A stretch of DNA of 64,000 nucleotides. It comes from Nitrososphaerota archaeon (GTDB lineage: Archaea; Thermoproteota; Nitrososphaeria; Conexivisphaerales; UBA164). Below are positions 1-8,611 of the stretch, one piece after another (position 1 is the first letter of the stretch; each line of letters begins with the position of its first letter). The notes under the pieces are model-generated. The model was given only the letters and a program-made list of their open reading frames with translations. It was not told the origin of the DNA and searched no databases. The DNA lies in assembly GCA_009903795.1 (NCBI GenBank), contig WYER01000012.1, forward strand, positions 1-64,000, written 5' to 3'. Position numbers and translations under genes: made by a program.

Positions 1-1009
1 TCCTCCCGTTTTCGTGAATTTCCCCACACAGGGAACACTTCTTAGATGTATTTTCCTCATCCACGAGCTTAACCTTTATTCCGTATTCTTGTGCAACGTT
101 CTTGATTCGCTTTATTATTGCAAGATAGCTCCAAAAGTTTGTATTCTTTTCGTTTCCTTTATCCTGAGCTATGCCCTTTGGGTAGCCGATGTATATTTCC
201 CCTACTCCTTTATCATACAGTCTCTCTACGATTTCCCTTGCTAGTCCTTCTCTAGCGTTCTTAAGCAAAAGAGAACGCTTTTTGTAAAGTTTTTCAAGCT
301 TCCTGCTAGTTTTCAAGCCATGCCTTGCAAGCCTCTTTTCTTCTATTGAAATGCGCTTTGTTATCTTCTTGAACTCTGAAAGCACTGAACCTCCTTTAAA
401 AAGCATCCACGAGCCGTGTTGAACAGCAACGGTTGCAAGGTTTGTAATGCCTAGATCGATGCCAGCTTTCATTTTGCCTTTTGGTTTATTATTTACTTTT
501 ACACTCACAGGAATCCTTGCGTACCACTTTCTTCTCACGGTATCATAAAATATTTCAAGGGTTCCCTGTTTGCCGACCCACTTGAGCTTGCCATTGAACT
601 TTAGTTTCATTTTAAAATCCATCAAGAATATTTCGTTTCCTTCAATCCTGTACCTGTCGTTTCTAATCAGCAAAAACAAATCTTCTCTCTTTTTGTGAGG
701 AGGCTTTGGCTTCATCCACTTGGGCAATTTATTTTCTTTCTTCTTTTTGCTTAGCTTGAAGAAAGATTTCCACGTAGAAGCGTTCTTTCGCGTTACTTGC
801 TGAACGTTTGCCCCGTGCAATACAGCTTTGAATTTTTCATAAACTATTTTTTCTGTTTTATTAAAATCTACAGGCTCGTGCTTTTTGTACTGCTCAAGCC
901 TCAATTTATTAACTTCGTTCCAACAATCAACGAATGCCTTTCCTAGAGCCGTTAGTTTAGCTTTTGTTTCTTTTCCTGCAATGATGCGCACCGTGTTTGA
1001 TCGACGCAA
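1..1009 (-). CDS. tnpB: TnpB (OrfB) RNA-guided nuclease of an IS605-type element, 3' end outside the window
   Basis: This minus-strand frame stays open to the left window edge, giving about 336 residues from a TTG start at 1009 (a GTG six codons later is possible). The N-terminus reads MRRSNTVRIIAGKETKAKL, typical of OrfB. The RuvC-I aspartate is in AGIDLGITNLATV. The RuvC-II segment reads EIYIGYPKGIAQDKGN, so the usual Glu of the EDL motif appears replaced. A VDEENTSKKCSLCG segment opens the zinc ribbon and the frame ends at the window edge in GEIHENGR. TnpB is a small RNA-guided DNA endonuclease that helps retain IS200/IS605 elements. The frame is intact here, so the copy may be recently active. 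The protein family is certain; the activity is not. Confidence 0.88.
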   Translation of the reverse strand, partial: MRRSNTVRIIAGKETKAKLTALGKAFVDCWNEVNKLRLEQYKKHEPVDFNKTEKIVYEKFKAVLHGANVQQVTRKNASTWKSFFKLSKKKKENKLPKWMKPKPPHKKREDLFLLIRNDRYRIEGNEIFLMDFKMKLKFNGKLKWVGKQGTLEIFYDTVRRKWYARIPVSVKVNNKPKGKMKAGIDLGITNLATVAVQHGSWMLFKGGSVLSEFKKITKRISIEEKRLARHGLKTSRKLEKLYKKRSLLLKNAREGLAREIVERLYDKGVGEIYIGYPKGIAQDKGNEKNTNFWSYLAIIKRIKNVAQEYGIKVKLVDEENTSKKCSLCGEIHENGR

Positions 1010-1135
1010 GCTTTCGTTATTTTATCCTAATTAAGAATATAAATACTTAAGCCTTTTTCATGAGAAAACACGTTAGCAAGGGCAGATGGTTCAGCATCCC
1101 CGCCTCTAGAAGAGGCGGGGCTTTCGTTCATTTTT
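1..1135 (-). mobile_element. IS605/IS1341-type element, left end plus tnpB, cut by the window edge
   Basis: The minus-strand left end begins at about 1135, just inside a TTAC target (GTAA at 1136-1139 on the plus strand). The first bases are AAAAATGAACGAAAGCC, followed by a strong hairpin of CCGCCTCT and AGAGGCGG arms (about 1100-1120). The same left end recurs at 8756 and 35769. Only tnpB follows and no tnpA lies between the end and tnpB, so this is an IS1341-style element dependent on a Y1 transposase elsewhere. The right end lies outside the window. Confidence 0.8.
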
Positions 1136-1650
1136 GTAAAGGTCATTAAACCTCCCTTGGCTGTTGCGTAAGCAGCTGCACCCTTCCCTCCTCCAGTTAT
1201 AGCGGCTATTGATGAAACGTTTATTATCGATCTATCTTTGTTTTTAGAGCTAAGCAGTAAAGGCAGAGAGTTTTTTGTAACAATGTAAGCCGAAGTCAAG
1301 TTAAGATCTATATGAGCTCTCCAATAGTTCAAGTCAGTTTCAATAAATGGCTTCCGTTCGATAAGATCTCCAGCGTTGTTTACTAGTACTTCTATGCTTC
1401 CAAACTTGTCTCTGGTAAATTCTACTAGCTGTTTAACTTCTTCCTCATTTGTAACGTCCGCTTTAAATATGTAAGCTTCAGACCCAAGGCTTATAGCTTT
1501 TTCCTGAACCTTTTTTGCTTCCTCAGCGCTTTTCTTATAATTTATTATTATAGAGGCGCCCTCTCTGGCAAAAGCTAAAGCTGTTGCGGCCCCTATTCCG
1601 GTTGACGCGCCTGTTATAAGAGCCCTTTTACCATAAAGCTCTTTTTCCAT
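1132..1650 (-). pseudogene. short-chain dehydrogenase/reductase, 3' end removed by the IS605-type insertion
   Basis: A classical SDR resembling glucose 1-dehydrogenase or 3-oxoacyl-ACP reductase. It has the TGASTGIG nucleotide-binding loop at residues 13-20, NNAG at 91-94, the catalytic serine in NVSSIAA, and YATAK with Tyr161 and Lys165. Homology stops at residue 173 (TFTK), exactly where the left end of the IS605-type element begins. The open frame then runs on through about 34 element-encoded codons to 1027. Intact members are about 250-260 residues, so roughly 85 residues forming the substrate lid and dimer interface are missing. The catalytic residues survive but a folded enzyme is unlikely. 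The substrate cannot be told. Confidence 0.8.
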
Positions 1651-1684
1651 ACTCTCATAAAGGTATAAATCGATATTTATACAG

Positions 1685-3664
1685 TTATACTAAATTATCT
1701 CTTACTACTTCCGCGATGTCTTTTACCTTTATTTTTCCATCGGAGAGAACTGTTGAAGCATCGTTTAACATGGCATTACAGAATGGACAAAGAACAACTA
1801 TTGAAGATGCCCCAGTGTTTCTTAACTCCTTGAATCTTATATGGCTTATTTTTTCGTTTTCTTTTACCTCATACCAGTAGTTTGAACCGCCAGCTCCGCA
1901 GCAAAAAGTGTTTTTGCCAGCGTGTTGTGGTTCTTTTATCTTGCCTACCTTTTTTAAAATAAATCTCTGAGGTTCTACAACTCCATTGTGCCGTGAAAGA
2001 TAACACGGATCATGTATTGTTAACACTTCTTCAGACATTCTTACGTTTATTTTTCCTTTCTCCAAAAGCTCCTGTATAACCTCAGAATAATGTTTCACGT
2101 TAACGCTTTTCATCCATGGATCTATTTTAGGGTATTCATTCTTGAAGGTATTGTATCCATGGGGGCATATAGTTACTATGTTTTTAACGTTATATTTCTT
2201 AAACAACTCTATATTTTTTATAGCAAGGTCTTGGAACTTGCTTTCCTCTCCTATTCTTCTTGCAGGATCTCCACAACAGGTTTCTTCTTCTCCAAGATAG
2301 GCATAATATTCTTGAACTCCAGCCTTCTTTATAATCTCAATAAAGTTCTTTACTATGTCCCTAGCTTCAGGATCAAAGCTTCCCATACATCCAACCCAGA
2401 GCAGGTTTTTTACGTCTTTTGTTTCTGAGGCTTTCTTAATACCTTCTCCTGAAAGCCATGAATTTCTTTCTTGGTTTGGAACTCCTATAGCGTTTTCCTG
2501 AGAACTTAAAGATAGCAGAAGCGCATTTTTTTTCTCGTCCAGCTTCATATCCATGACAAGTGCTCTTCTGGAATCTACTATGTAATCTGTGTGCCTTATA
2601 TAAACTGGACAAGCCTCAATACACGCGCCGCACGTAGTACACGACCATATCGTATCTTCTTTAATGAAGTCCCATATTGATTTTTCTTTATTGATGCTTT
2701 TTTTAAGCTCAGTTATAAGCTCGGTTGGCGAAAGAGGCCTGCCCGCGGCATAAGCTGGACATACATCTTGACATCTATAGCAGTGCATGCAGGCTTCTAA
2801 TTCAAGCCTGTCGAATCCCTTTATGTCCGAGGTTTTGTTTATTCCAACCTGAACATCAAAAGTTCCTTTCTCCATTATTTCTTTCAGATCAAATGGTTTT
2901 CTGAGTTCTCCGCTAGGTCTTTCATCCTTAAGATAATTCGTTAAACTCAGTAGCGAATGAAAAACAGAAGTTTCAGGTATAATCGCTATCAAGATAAAAG
3001 CGAGTTCAAAATGCGAAAAGTACGCTAAAAGATATTCAAAATAACTTATCTTAAAGCTAAACAGAATCGAGTTGAAAAAGTAGTAAGACTTTATGCCTAA
3101 ATAATTAACTCTAAAAGACTCTAAAAGAGCTCCCGTTAAAGCCAAATAAACAAAACCTAGCAGATATAACGAGTTAAAAATCATGTCTTTCTTCGGAATG
3201 ATCCTTCTTCTTAGATAAAGAGCTATCAGGCCTCCTACTGAGCTAAAAAACAGAATCCACATTACAACATCCATTACAAAACTGTAGCTTTCAAAAAAGA
3301 CCCCGCAAAAAACTGGACTCCCAGCTATCATCTCATAGTACTGATTGTATGCAACTAGCATCGTTCCTACAAAGGAAAGCAAAAGCGCATAGATCATAAA
3401 AAAATGAGAAATGCCTCCAACTTTCCTATCCTTTAAAAATTTTCTATGAGTAAGCACGTCTGAGATATATCTCCCCCAATTCCTGTACTTTTTGAAGATA
3501 AGTACAAGAAATTCTTTTAAAGAAACGCCATTTCTTTTTAACCTTAGGTCGAGCAACAGAAAGAAAAACAGAACCGAAAGAGTTGCAGAAAGGTAAACTG
3601 CAAGCATCGTGTAAATCCTGGGCAGATCCAAATACTCTGGATAACATAACGCTGAAGCTATCAA
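1685..3664 (-). CDS. membrane-anchored Fe-S oxidoreductase (HdrDE/GlcF-like), probable ETF:quinone oxidoreductase
   Basis: 659 residues. Residues 20-240 carry about six membrane segments resembling the cytochrome b-like NarI/HdrE subunit. Two [4Fe-4S] ferredoxin motifs follow: C292-x2-C295-x2-C298-x3-C302-P and C342-x2-C345-x2-C348-x3-C352-P. Two CCG domains follow (CCG at 463-465 and 588-590), as in the heterodisulfide reductase catalytic subunit. Fused proteins of this shape next to ETF genes act in several bacteria as ETF:(mena)quinone oxidoreductases, taking electrons from reduced ETF into the quinone pool. The neighbouring etfA and etfB, and the beta-oxidation operon in the same window, support that reading here by inference. 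A heterodisulfide or lactate/glycolate role is the alternative. Met20 (position 3607) is an equally good start and would leave more room for the divergent etfA promoter. Confidence 0.78.
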   Translation of the reverse strand: MIASALCYPEYLDLPRIYTMLAVYLSATLSVLFFFLLLDLRLKRNGVSLKEFLVLIFKKYRNWGRYISDVLTHRKFLKDRKVGGISHFFMIYALLLSFVGTMLVAYNQYYEMIAGSPVFCGVFFESYSFVMDVVMWILFFSSVGGLIALYLRRRIIPKKDMIFNSLYLLGFVYLALTGALLESFRVNYLGIKSYYFFNSILFSFKISYFEYLLAYFSHFELAFILIAIIPETSVFHSLLSLTNYLKDERPSGELRKPFDLKEIMEKGTFDVQVGINKTSDIKGFDRLELEACMHCYRCQDVCPAYAAGRPLSPTELITELKKSINKEKSIWDFIKEDTIWSCTTCGACIEACPVYIRHTDYIVDSRRALVMDMKLDEKKNALLLSLSSQENAIGVPNQERNSWLSGEGIKKASETKDVKNLLWVGCMGSFDPEARDIVKNFIEIIKKAGVQEYYAYLGEEETCCGDPARRIGEESKFQDLAIKNIELFKKYNVKNIVTICPHGYNTFKNEYPKIDPWMKSVNVKHYSEVIQELLEKGKINVRMSEEVLTIHDPCYLSRHNGVVEPQRFILKKVGKIKEPQHAGKNTFCCGAGGSNYWYEVKENEKISHIRFKELRNTGASSIVVLCPFCNAMLNDASTVLSDGKIKVKDIAEVVRDNLV

Positions 3665-3750
3665 CGTTTAATATTTTACTTGATTTTTTATTAACTTATC
3701 TTCCAGAAACGGTAAAAACTTTAATAAACTCTTTATGCAATAATTATTTG

Positions 3751-4647
3751 TTGAAGGTACTTGCCTTTTCTGAACGGAATGAGCTTTTAGAAGAACTTCT
3801 AAGTTTTTTAAATCAGAGAACAGATGAAGTAGATATAATATGCCGTGAGGGGTTCGATCCTTCTGGTTTTAACGTTAAAAATGTATATTATTTTTCAGCA
3901 GATCTTTATGATCCATGGCAAGCTGTTGACACAATATCGAATATTTTTTCAAATGGTTACGATTATCTTTTTGTAGGTGCATCAACAATAGGTAGAGAAA
4001 TAGCGGCTCTGGTTTCTCAAAAACTTGGGTACCCCATGGAATCTGATATATTTGAATTTCAGGTGAACAATGGAAAGACTTTGATTAAAAGGTACTTTTT
4101 TGGCGGGAAAACTGTAATGACTAAAGAAACTGAAGCAAAGGTATTCACACTGTTGCCTGGCTCTTCTGAAATAAAAAGAGGCGGTAACAGTTCTTACAAG
4201 GTACAAAAAGTGGAGCTGGTGGGTACACCTCGAACCAAATTGCTAGGTATCGAGGAAAAGGCAAGGGGGACCGTTGACATAACTAAAGCACAGATTATAG
4301 TTTCTGTAGGTAGAGGTATAGGGAAGAAAGATGGAATAGAACTTGCAAAACAGCTTGCTCAAAAGCTAGGAGGAGAGCTTGCTGGCAGCAGACCTGTATG
4401 TTCTGATCTTCACTGGCTTGAAGAAGACAGGCAGGTTGGGCTTTCTGGAAAAAAGGTTCGACCAAAAATATACATAGCCCTCGGTATTTCGGGACAGATT
4501 CAACATATAGTAGGCATGAGGGATTCAAAGATAGTCATAGCTATAAACAAAGACAAGAATGCACCAATATTTAACGAAGCTGATTATGGTATAGTAGGAG
4601 ACATATATAAGGTTGTACCGATGCTTTTAAAAAAGCTAGAAGGTTAA
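3751..4647 (+). CDS. etfA: electron transfer flavoprotein, alpha subunit
   Basis: Alpha subunit of the FAD/AMP heterodimer that accepts electrons from acyl-CoA dehydrogenases. The C-terminal FAD domain is clear: VSVGRGIGKKDGIELAKQL, GSRPVCSDLHWLEEDRQVG, then ALGISGQIQHIVGMRDSK and VAINKDKNAPIFNEADYGIVGD-type sequence. I start it at the TTG at 3751 (MKVLAFSERNELLEEL) because the family N-terminus begins with this beta strand. A TATA-like tttaataaa lies about 27 nt upstream, so the message may be leaderless. The longer frame back to 3583 overlaps the divergent gene and has no homology. It converges on etfB with a 4-nt overlap of the 3' ends. Confidence 0.9.
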   Translation: MKVLAFSERNELLEELLSFLNQRTDEVDIICREGFDPSGFNVKNVYYFSADLYDPWQAVDTISNIFSNGYDYLFVGASTIGREIAALVSQKLGYPMESDIFEFQVNNGKTLIKRYFFGGKTVMTKETEAKVFTLLPGSSEIKRGGNSSYKVQKVELVGTPRTKLLGIEEKARGTVDITKAQIIVSVGRGIGKKDGIELAKQLAQKLGGELAGSRPVCSDLHWLEEDRQVGLSGKKVRPKIYIALGISGQIQHIVGMRDSKIVIAINKDKNAPIFNEADYGIVGDIYKVVPMLLKKLEG

Positions 4648-5378
4648 GAAGACTTTAAAACCTTATATATTTCTTCTACGCCCTTGTTGACGTCTTCGAA
4701 AATTATCTTTTTTCTTGAAGATACGTAAGCTTTGTGCTCGATTACTTTATAATAAGTCCCTTTTGCTGGAGGTGCTTCTTCTAATTTAAGCGGTTTCTTT
4801 GATGCGGCCATTATCTGAAGAAGAGGTGGTATTCTTGGAGTATTTATTTCTTGAGCTACTGAAACCACAGCAGGAAGATCGCTTTCAACTTTTATCATAT
4901 ACTCATCAAGAGATTTTGTAGCAACGACCTTTTTTTCGTTAAATTCGAGCTTTACAGCGTTCCCTATAAGCGGAACGTTTAGCATAGATGAAAGCCTAGG
5001 CGCTAACTGAGCTGTATACGAGTCTGCTGAAGAATAACCCATTATAACAAGATCCCACTGCAACCCTTTTAATTTTTCATAAAGAACCTGAGAAGTGTAA
5101 ACAGGATCGTTAAAAGAATAACCTTTTATTATAATGCCTTCATCAAGTCCCATAGCGAGAGCTTCCCTCATTATAAGCGATTGTTGTTCGTTTCCAAACA
5201 TTAATCCTAAGGCTTTTCCTCCATGCTTTTCTTTTATTCTAACTGCTTCCTCTACGGCGTTTCTGCTTATATCTTCCATTTTGAACTTTACGCCTGCAGT
5301 GCTTGGCTCTAGCGTCTTTGGATCAACCTTTACGTCTTCATAAATTGCCTTGATCAAAACAACTGTGTTGTACTGCAA
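4644..5378 (-). CDS. etfB: electron transfer flavoprotein, beta subunit
   Basis: 244 residues, normal length. The N-terminus MQYNTVVLIKAIYEDVKVDP is typical of EtfB, and the signature segment AQEINTPRIPPLLQIMAASKKP lies near residue 180-200. EtfB binds AMP and forms the docking face for dehydrogenases together with EtfA. It is convergent with etfA, so the two are not co-transcribed, which is unusual for ETF subunits that are normally one operon. The Fe-S oxidoreductase, etfA and etfB together form a complete electron branch from flavin dehydrogenases to the membrane. Confidence 0.92.
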   Translation of the reverse strand: MQYNTVVLIKAIYEDVKVDPKTLEPSTAGVKFKMEDISRNAVEEAVRIKEKHGGKALGLMFGNEQQSLIMREALAMGLDEGIIIKGYSFNDPVYTSQVLYEKLKGLQWDLVIMGYSSADSYTAQLAPRLSSMLNVPLIGNAVKLEFNEKKVVATKSLDEYMIKVESDLPAVVSVAQEINTPRIPPLLQIMAASKKPLKLEEAPPAKGTYYKVIEHKAYVSSRKKIIFEDVNKGVEEIYKVLKSS

Positions 5379-5559
5379 CTTAAAATATTTAACACGCTCA
5401 CATTTATAAACTTCCTCTTAGAAAATTCTTTTCTTAAAGCTTTCAGAGCCCGATTTGTATTTTTATTCTTAACTTTACAGGAAATTTTAGAAGCCAACTT
5501 TCGCGAGATGATAGCTTGCTTACAAAAAAGACCCACCAACAATTATCTTCTTTGCATTA

Positions 5560-6120
5560 TTTTCCAAGTTTGAGCTTAAGAAGAGCGTTCCATGTCCTTG
5601 AGCTTATAATAAAGAGGAGCCATGTTGCCATATGGTAATGAGTGTAAAAATATTCCTCTGTGCTGATTCTTTTGATGTAAGCAGAAAAGATGTTAAGGCT
5701 ATATTCTTTGATGAGACAGAAAAAAGCTGAAGATAAGCGCGGTTATGGGTTGCGTTTGAGCCGAAGCCCAGAGCATTCTTTTTCGCATAAGCTGACAACA
5801 GAACTCGCTTGATGTATATTTTTATCAACAAGCCAATATACGCAGATAAAGCTCTGTGGTATGATGCGTGCAGGTGGCCAGAGTTGATCGCTTATAATTA
5901 AAGTTTGAAGAACCTCATGAAGAGGATGAACGAGTACATTAAGTACAGGACAGAGGCTTTTGAAATCTTCTAACAAAAAGTTTAGCTTTAAAACAATAAA
6001 GTACTGGATTACGTCCTTTAAATTCTTCTACAACTTTGTGTTCACGAACGAAGACCTTGAAGAGCATTCTAACAAGCTTTTGTCTAAATGTTTGAGGGTC
6101 ATTTAGTTAATAATAAGCCT
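5560..6120 (+). pseudogene. decayed DDE-type transposase
   Basis: This stretch of about 800 nt between etfB and 6203 holds no intact gene. Pieces of a transposase read in shifting plus-strand frames. About 5735-5860 gives roughly MGCVAFEPKPRAFFFA, then ADNRTRLMYIFINKPIYADKALWYDA. About 5905-6090 gives a segment like LMKRMNEYIKYRTEAFEIF, then SFKTIKYWITSFKFFYNFVFT. The pattern (YADKALWYDA, then an RMNEYIKYRTEAF-like segment) is that of the C-terminal catalytic half of archaeal DDE transposases. Stops and frameshifts are numerous, so it is dead. The exact IS family is uncertain. Confidence 0.6.
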
Positions 6121-6202
6121 TAGGTGATCAGAATGAGCTAAAGTTAACTGTACCGAATAAAATCACTAAAAGGATTTAAGTAAGTTAAGCAAAATTTAAA
6201 AC

Positions 6203-7120
6203 GTGATTTCTTCAAAATTAAAAGAAAGCGTAATAAGGGCAGAATATATTGAGCAGGTTGCACTTAACAGCCTGCTCGAGTTTTATAGGATTACCAACCG
6301 AGAGGGCAGAGATTATCTTGAAGTCGAAATATTTGAAACGATGATACACAGGGAAATCATGAAAGCAATAAGGAGAGCGGAGGATGAGCTCGAAGAGATA
6401 AGGAAGCTTCCTGAAGGAAATCTTTCTTTTAGGGATCTTATAGAGTCGCTTAAAGCTCGGAGTGATATCGAAAAGACTGCTGAAATCCTCTACCAAGAAC
6501 AGTCGTCAGCCGCTCCAACACCCTTTCTAAGGGGGCTTTTCGAGCTGATAGCTCAGAACGAAAAGCTCCATTCTGACACGCTGAACTACGCGCTTACCGC
6601 CAGAAATTCCATTGCTGAGCTTTCAAAAGGATCATCGTGCCTGATAGAGGGCAGTTCCGGAAGCAATTTTTTAAGAATCCTCGAACTTATAACCAAGGAC
6701 CTTAAAAGAAAAATGTTTATGGTGAAAACGCGGGAAGATCTACCTTCTGTATCAGATAATGAAATTCTGATAATCCCTTCCTACTTTATTGACAGGGATA
6801 ACGCAAAAAACAGGAGAGACGCAGTTGCGCTCGCTACTAGGCTTGCTGTTGAAGTTTCAGAAAAAGTTGAAGATGGATCGATGGTAGTATTTTACTATGC
6901 CAACGAGCTCTGCCCTTCTCATGAGGAACTGGTTTATGACTTCTGGGACAGCCTGATAAACACTCTCAGGAGAAACTTTAAAGATCTATACGTTGTGCTT
7001 GTATGCACCACAATGCTGGACGGAAGCGGCTGCGTAAGGGTTTACCCCCTGGTTGACTATGTCGTTGACGTTCAGGATGTCTACGGGCTCATGTACAGGG
7101 TCAAGAAAGTGTCCCCATGA
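6203..7120 (+). CDS. conserved-looking protein of unknown function, translationally coupled to a glycosyltransferase
   Basis: I do not recognise this 305-residue protein. Residues 1-135 are helical and acidic/basic, with a segment EQSSAAPTPFLRGLFELIAQNEKLHSDTL-like in composition that recalls a ferritin-like or rubrerythrin helix pair, but a full metal site is not evident. Residues 140-300 alternate strands and helices (LRILELITKDLKRKMFMV, EILIIPSYF, MVVFYYANELCPSHEEL, LYVVLVCTTML, DYVVDVQDVYGLM). This looks like an alpha/beta NTPase-type fold with no Walker A motif. There is no signal peptide or membrane segment. The start is GTG. The stop overlaps the next gene's ATG by 4 nt, so both should act in one process, presumably polysaccharide synthesis. 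The base composition looks richer in G+C than the flanks. Confidence 0.6.
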   Translation: MISSKLKESVIRAEYIEQVALNSLLEFYRITNREGRDYLEVEIFETMIHREIMKAIRRAEDELEEIRKLPEGNLSFRDLIESLKARSDIEKTAEILYQEQSSAAPTPFLRGLFELIAQNEKLHSDTLNYALTARNSIAELSKGSSCLIEGSSGSNFLRILELITKDLKRKMFMVKTREDLPSVSDNEILIIPSYFIDRDNAKNRRDAVALATRLAVEVSEKVEDGSMVVFYYANELCPSHEELVYDFWDSLINTLRRNFKDLYVVLVCTTMLDGSGCVRVYPLVDYVVDVQDVYGLMYRVKKVSP

Positions 7121-8610
7121 AGGTTCTGAACCTGACTTTCTTCAGTTTACCTTTTGTTACCGCATTCATAATAACATATTTCACTTATACCTCTCTTTGG
7201 ACAGCGTGGTTTGATTTTCTTCTCTGGACATCAGTTACCCTTGGCTTTTTTCAGTTTATCACGACGTTCATTCAGACAAAGGGCGCCCTGAATTACAGCC
7301 TCCCCTATGCTGTAAAAGTTTCTAAATTCAAGGTTGCAGGCTTTGTAACTGCTTATAACGAAAATCCTGAAATAGTAAAGAAGACTCTTCTTTCTGTCAA
7401 AGCTGCTCTGGGAAACAGGGGGACAGTATTCCTTCTCGATGACTCAACGAAACCAGAGATAATCAGAGAGCTATCTGAGTTCTGTAAAAGTAACGGAATT
7501 GTTTATTTTCACAGGACCGAAAGAAGAGGGTTTAAAGCAGGAGCAATAAACGATGCCATAAAAGCTCTTGGAGATGAGTATGATTTGGTTGCTATATTTG
7601 ATGCTGATCAGAGACCAACAAAGAACTTCTTTGACATAGTTATGCCCTTCTTTGAAGATCCCAGGGTAGCTTTTGTCCAGGTCCCCCAGTACTATGAAAA
7701 AACGAAATCGCTCATAGGGCAGGGCGCAAGGTATCAGCAGGAGCCTTTTCTGAGAAGGATAATGAGAGGCAGAGATTTAAGATCAGCTTTTTCCCTGGGG
7801 TCAGGCACAGTCTACAGGATAAGCGCTCTGAAAGAAGTGGGTATGCTAGAAGAGAATACTGTAACGGAGGATGTAGCTACTTCGGTAAAGATACACGAGA
7901 AAGGTTACATCTCAAAGTACGTTGACCTTCCGCTTATATGGTACGGCACACCTCCTACTGAGGTATCAGCATACATAACTCAGCAGTCAAGGTGGGCGCT
8001 CGGAGGCTTTCAGCTCATCGGGACTTTGCTAAATAGCGATTTAGACTTCAGGACGTTTATGGATTATGTATCTGGAGTTTTTTACTGGCTTGAAGTTGGA
8101 CCTTTTACGCTTGTTCAGATAGCTGCCCCAATTACCTTTATGTTCGGGATATATTTCCTCAAGCTCAGCCCGATGATATACGTATCAGCCTATGTTCCTT
8201 ACTTTGTTTTTTCTTTCTATTACTTTTACTACCTGATGAGGGGGACAGAATATGGACTTAAAGGGTTTATTCTTCATCAGGCTCTTGAGTATATTGAATT
8301 CATCGGCGTTACTGCATCTTTCTTTGCATGGGTACTGAAGAGAAAGGTGCCGTTCAAAGTAACTGCGAAAGGCAGGAGCACAAGGTCCATGAGACCATTG
8401 ATCTACCATGTCATAATACTCACGCTTCTTGTGGCCAGCATGGTAAAAGGCATCTTGCTGATCAGGGGTGCAAGCCCTCTACAACTCTGGTCCATAGGGA
8501 TTAATTTGTTCTGGGCTTCATGGCACTATTTCTTTTTAATAACGGGGGTTTACATAAGCATCGCTTCAATGAGCGAAGAAGAAAAATCATATCTGTCCTT
8601 TTTGTCTTGA
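7117..8610 (+). CDS. processive family 2 glycosyltransferase (cellulose-synthase-like membrane protein)
   Basis: 497 residues. Two N-terminal membrane segments (about 8-50) precede a GT-A catalytic domain with every hallmark of processive GT2 enzymes: DDS at 108-110, FDADQ with D162 and D164, TED at 250-252 and QQSRW at 289-293. Four or five C-terminal membrane segments (about 310-490) would form the translocation channel. Such proteins polymerise a sugar from a nucleotide donor and export the chain at the same time. The sugar (glucose, N-acetylglucosamine or mannose) cannot be read from sequence. No PilZ-type domain is present. It overlaps the upstream unknown gene by 4 nt, so the pair is one operon. 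Confidence 0.88.
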   Translation: MKVLNLTFFSLPFVTAFIITYFTYTSLWTAWFDFLLWTSVTLGFFQFITTFIQTKGALNYSLPYAVKVSKFKVAGFVTAYNENPEIVKKTLLSVKAALGNRGTVFLLDDSTKPEIIRELSEFCKSNGIVYFHRTERRGFKAGAINDAIKALGDEYDLVAIFDADQRPTKNFFDIVMPFFEDPRVAFVQVPQYYEKTKSLIGQGARYQQEPFLRRIMRGRDLRSAFSLGSGTVYRISALKEVGMLEENTVTEDVATSVKIHEKGYISKYVDLPLIWYGTPPTEVSAYITQQSRWALGGFQLIGTLLNSDLDFRTFMDYVSGVFYWLEVGPFTLVQIAAPITFMFGIYFLKLSPMIYVSAYVPYFVFSFYYFYYLMRGTEYGLKGFILHQALEYIEFIGVTASFFAWVLKRKVPFKVTAKGRSTRSMRPLIYHVIILTLLVASMVKGILLIRGASPLQLWSIGINLFWASWHYFFLITGVYISIASMSEEEKSYLSFLS

Positions 8611-8611
8611 A

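Noticed and set aside
5604..5976. Minus-strand frames of 75-77 codons
   Set aside because: Antisense to the decayed transposase; no sign of their own coding.
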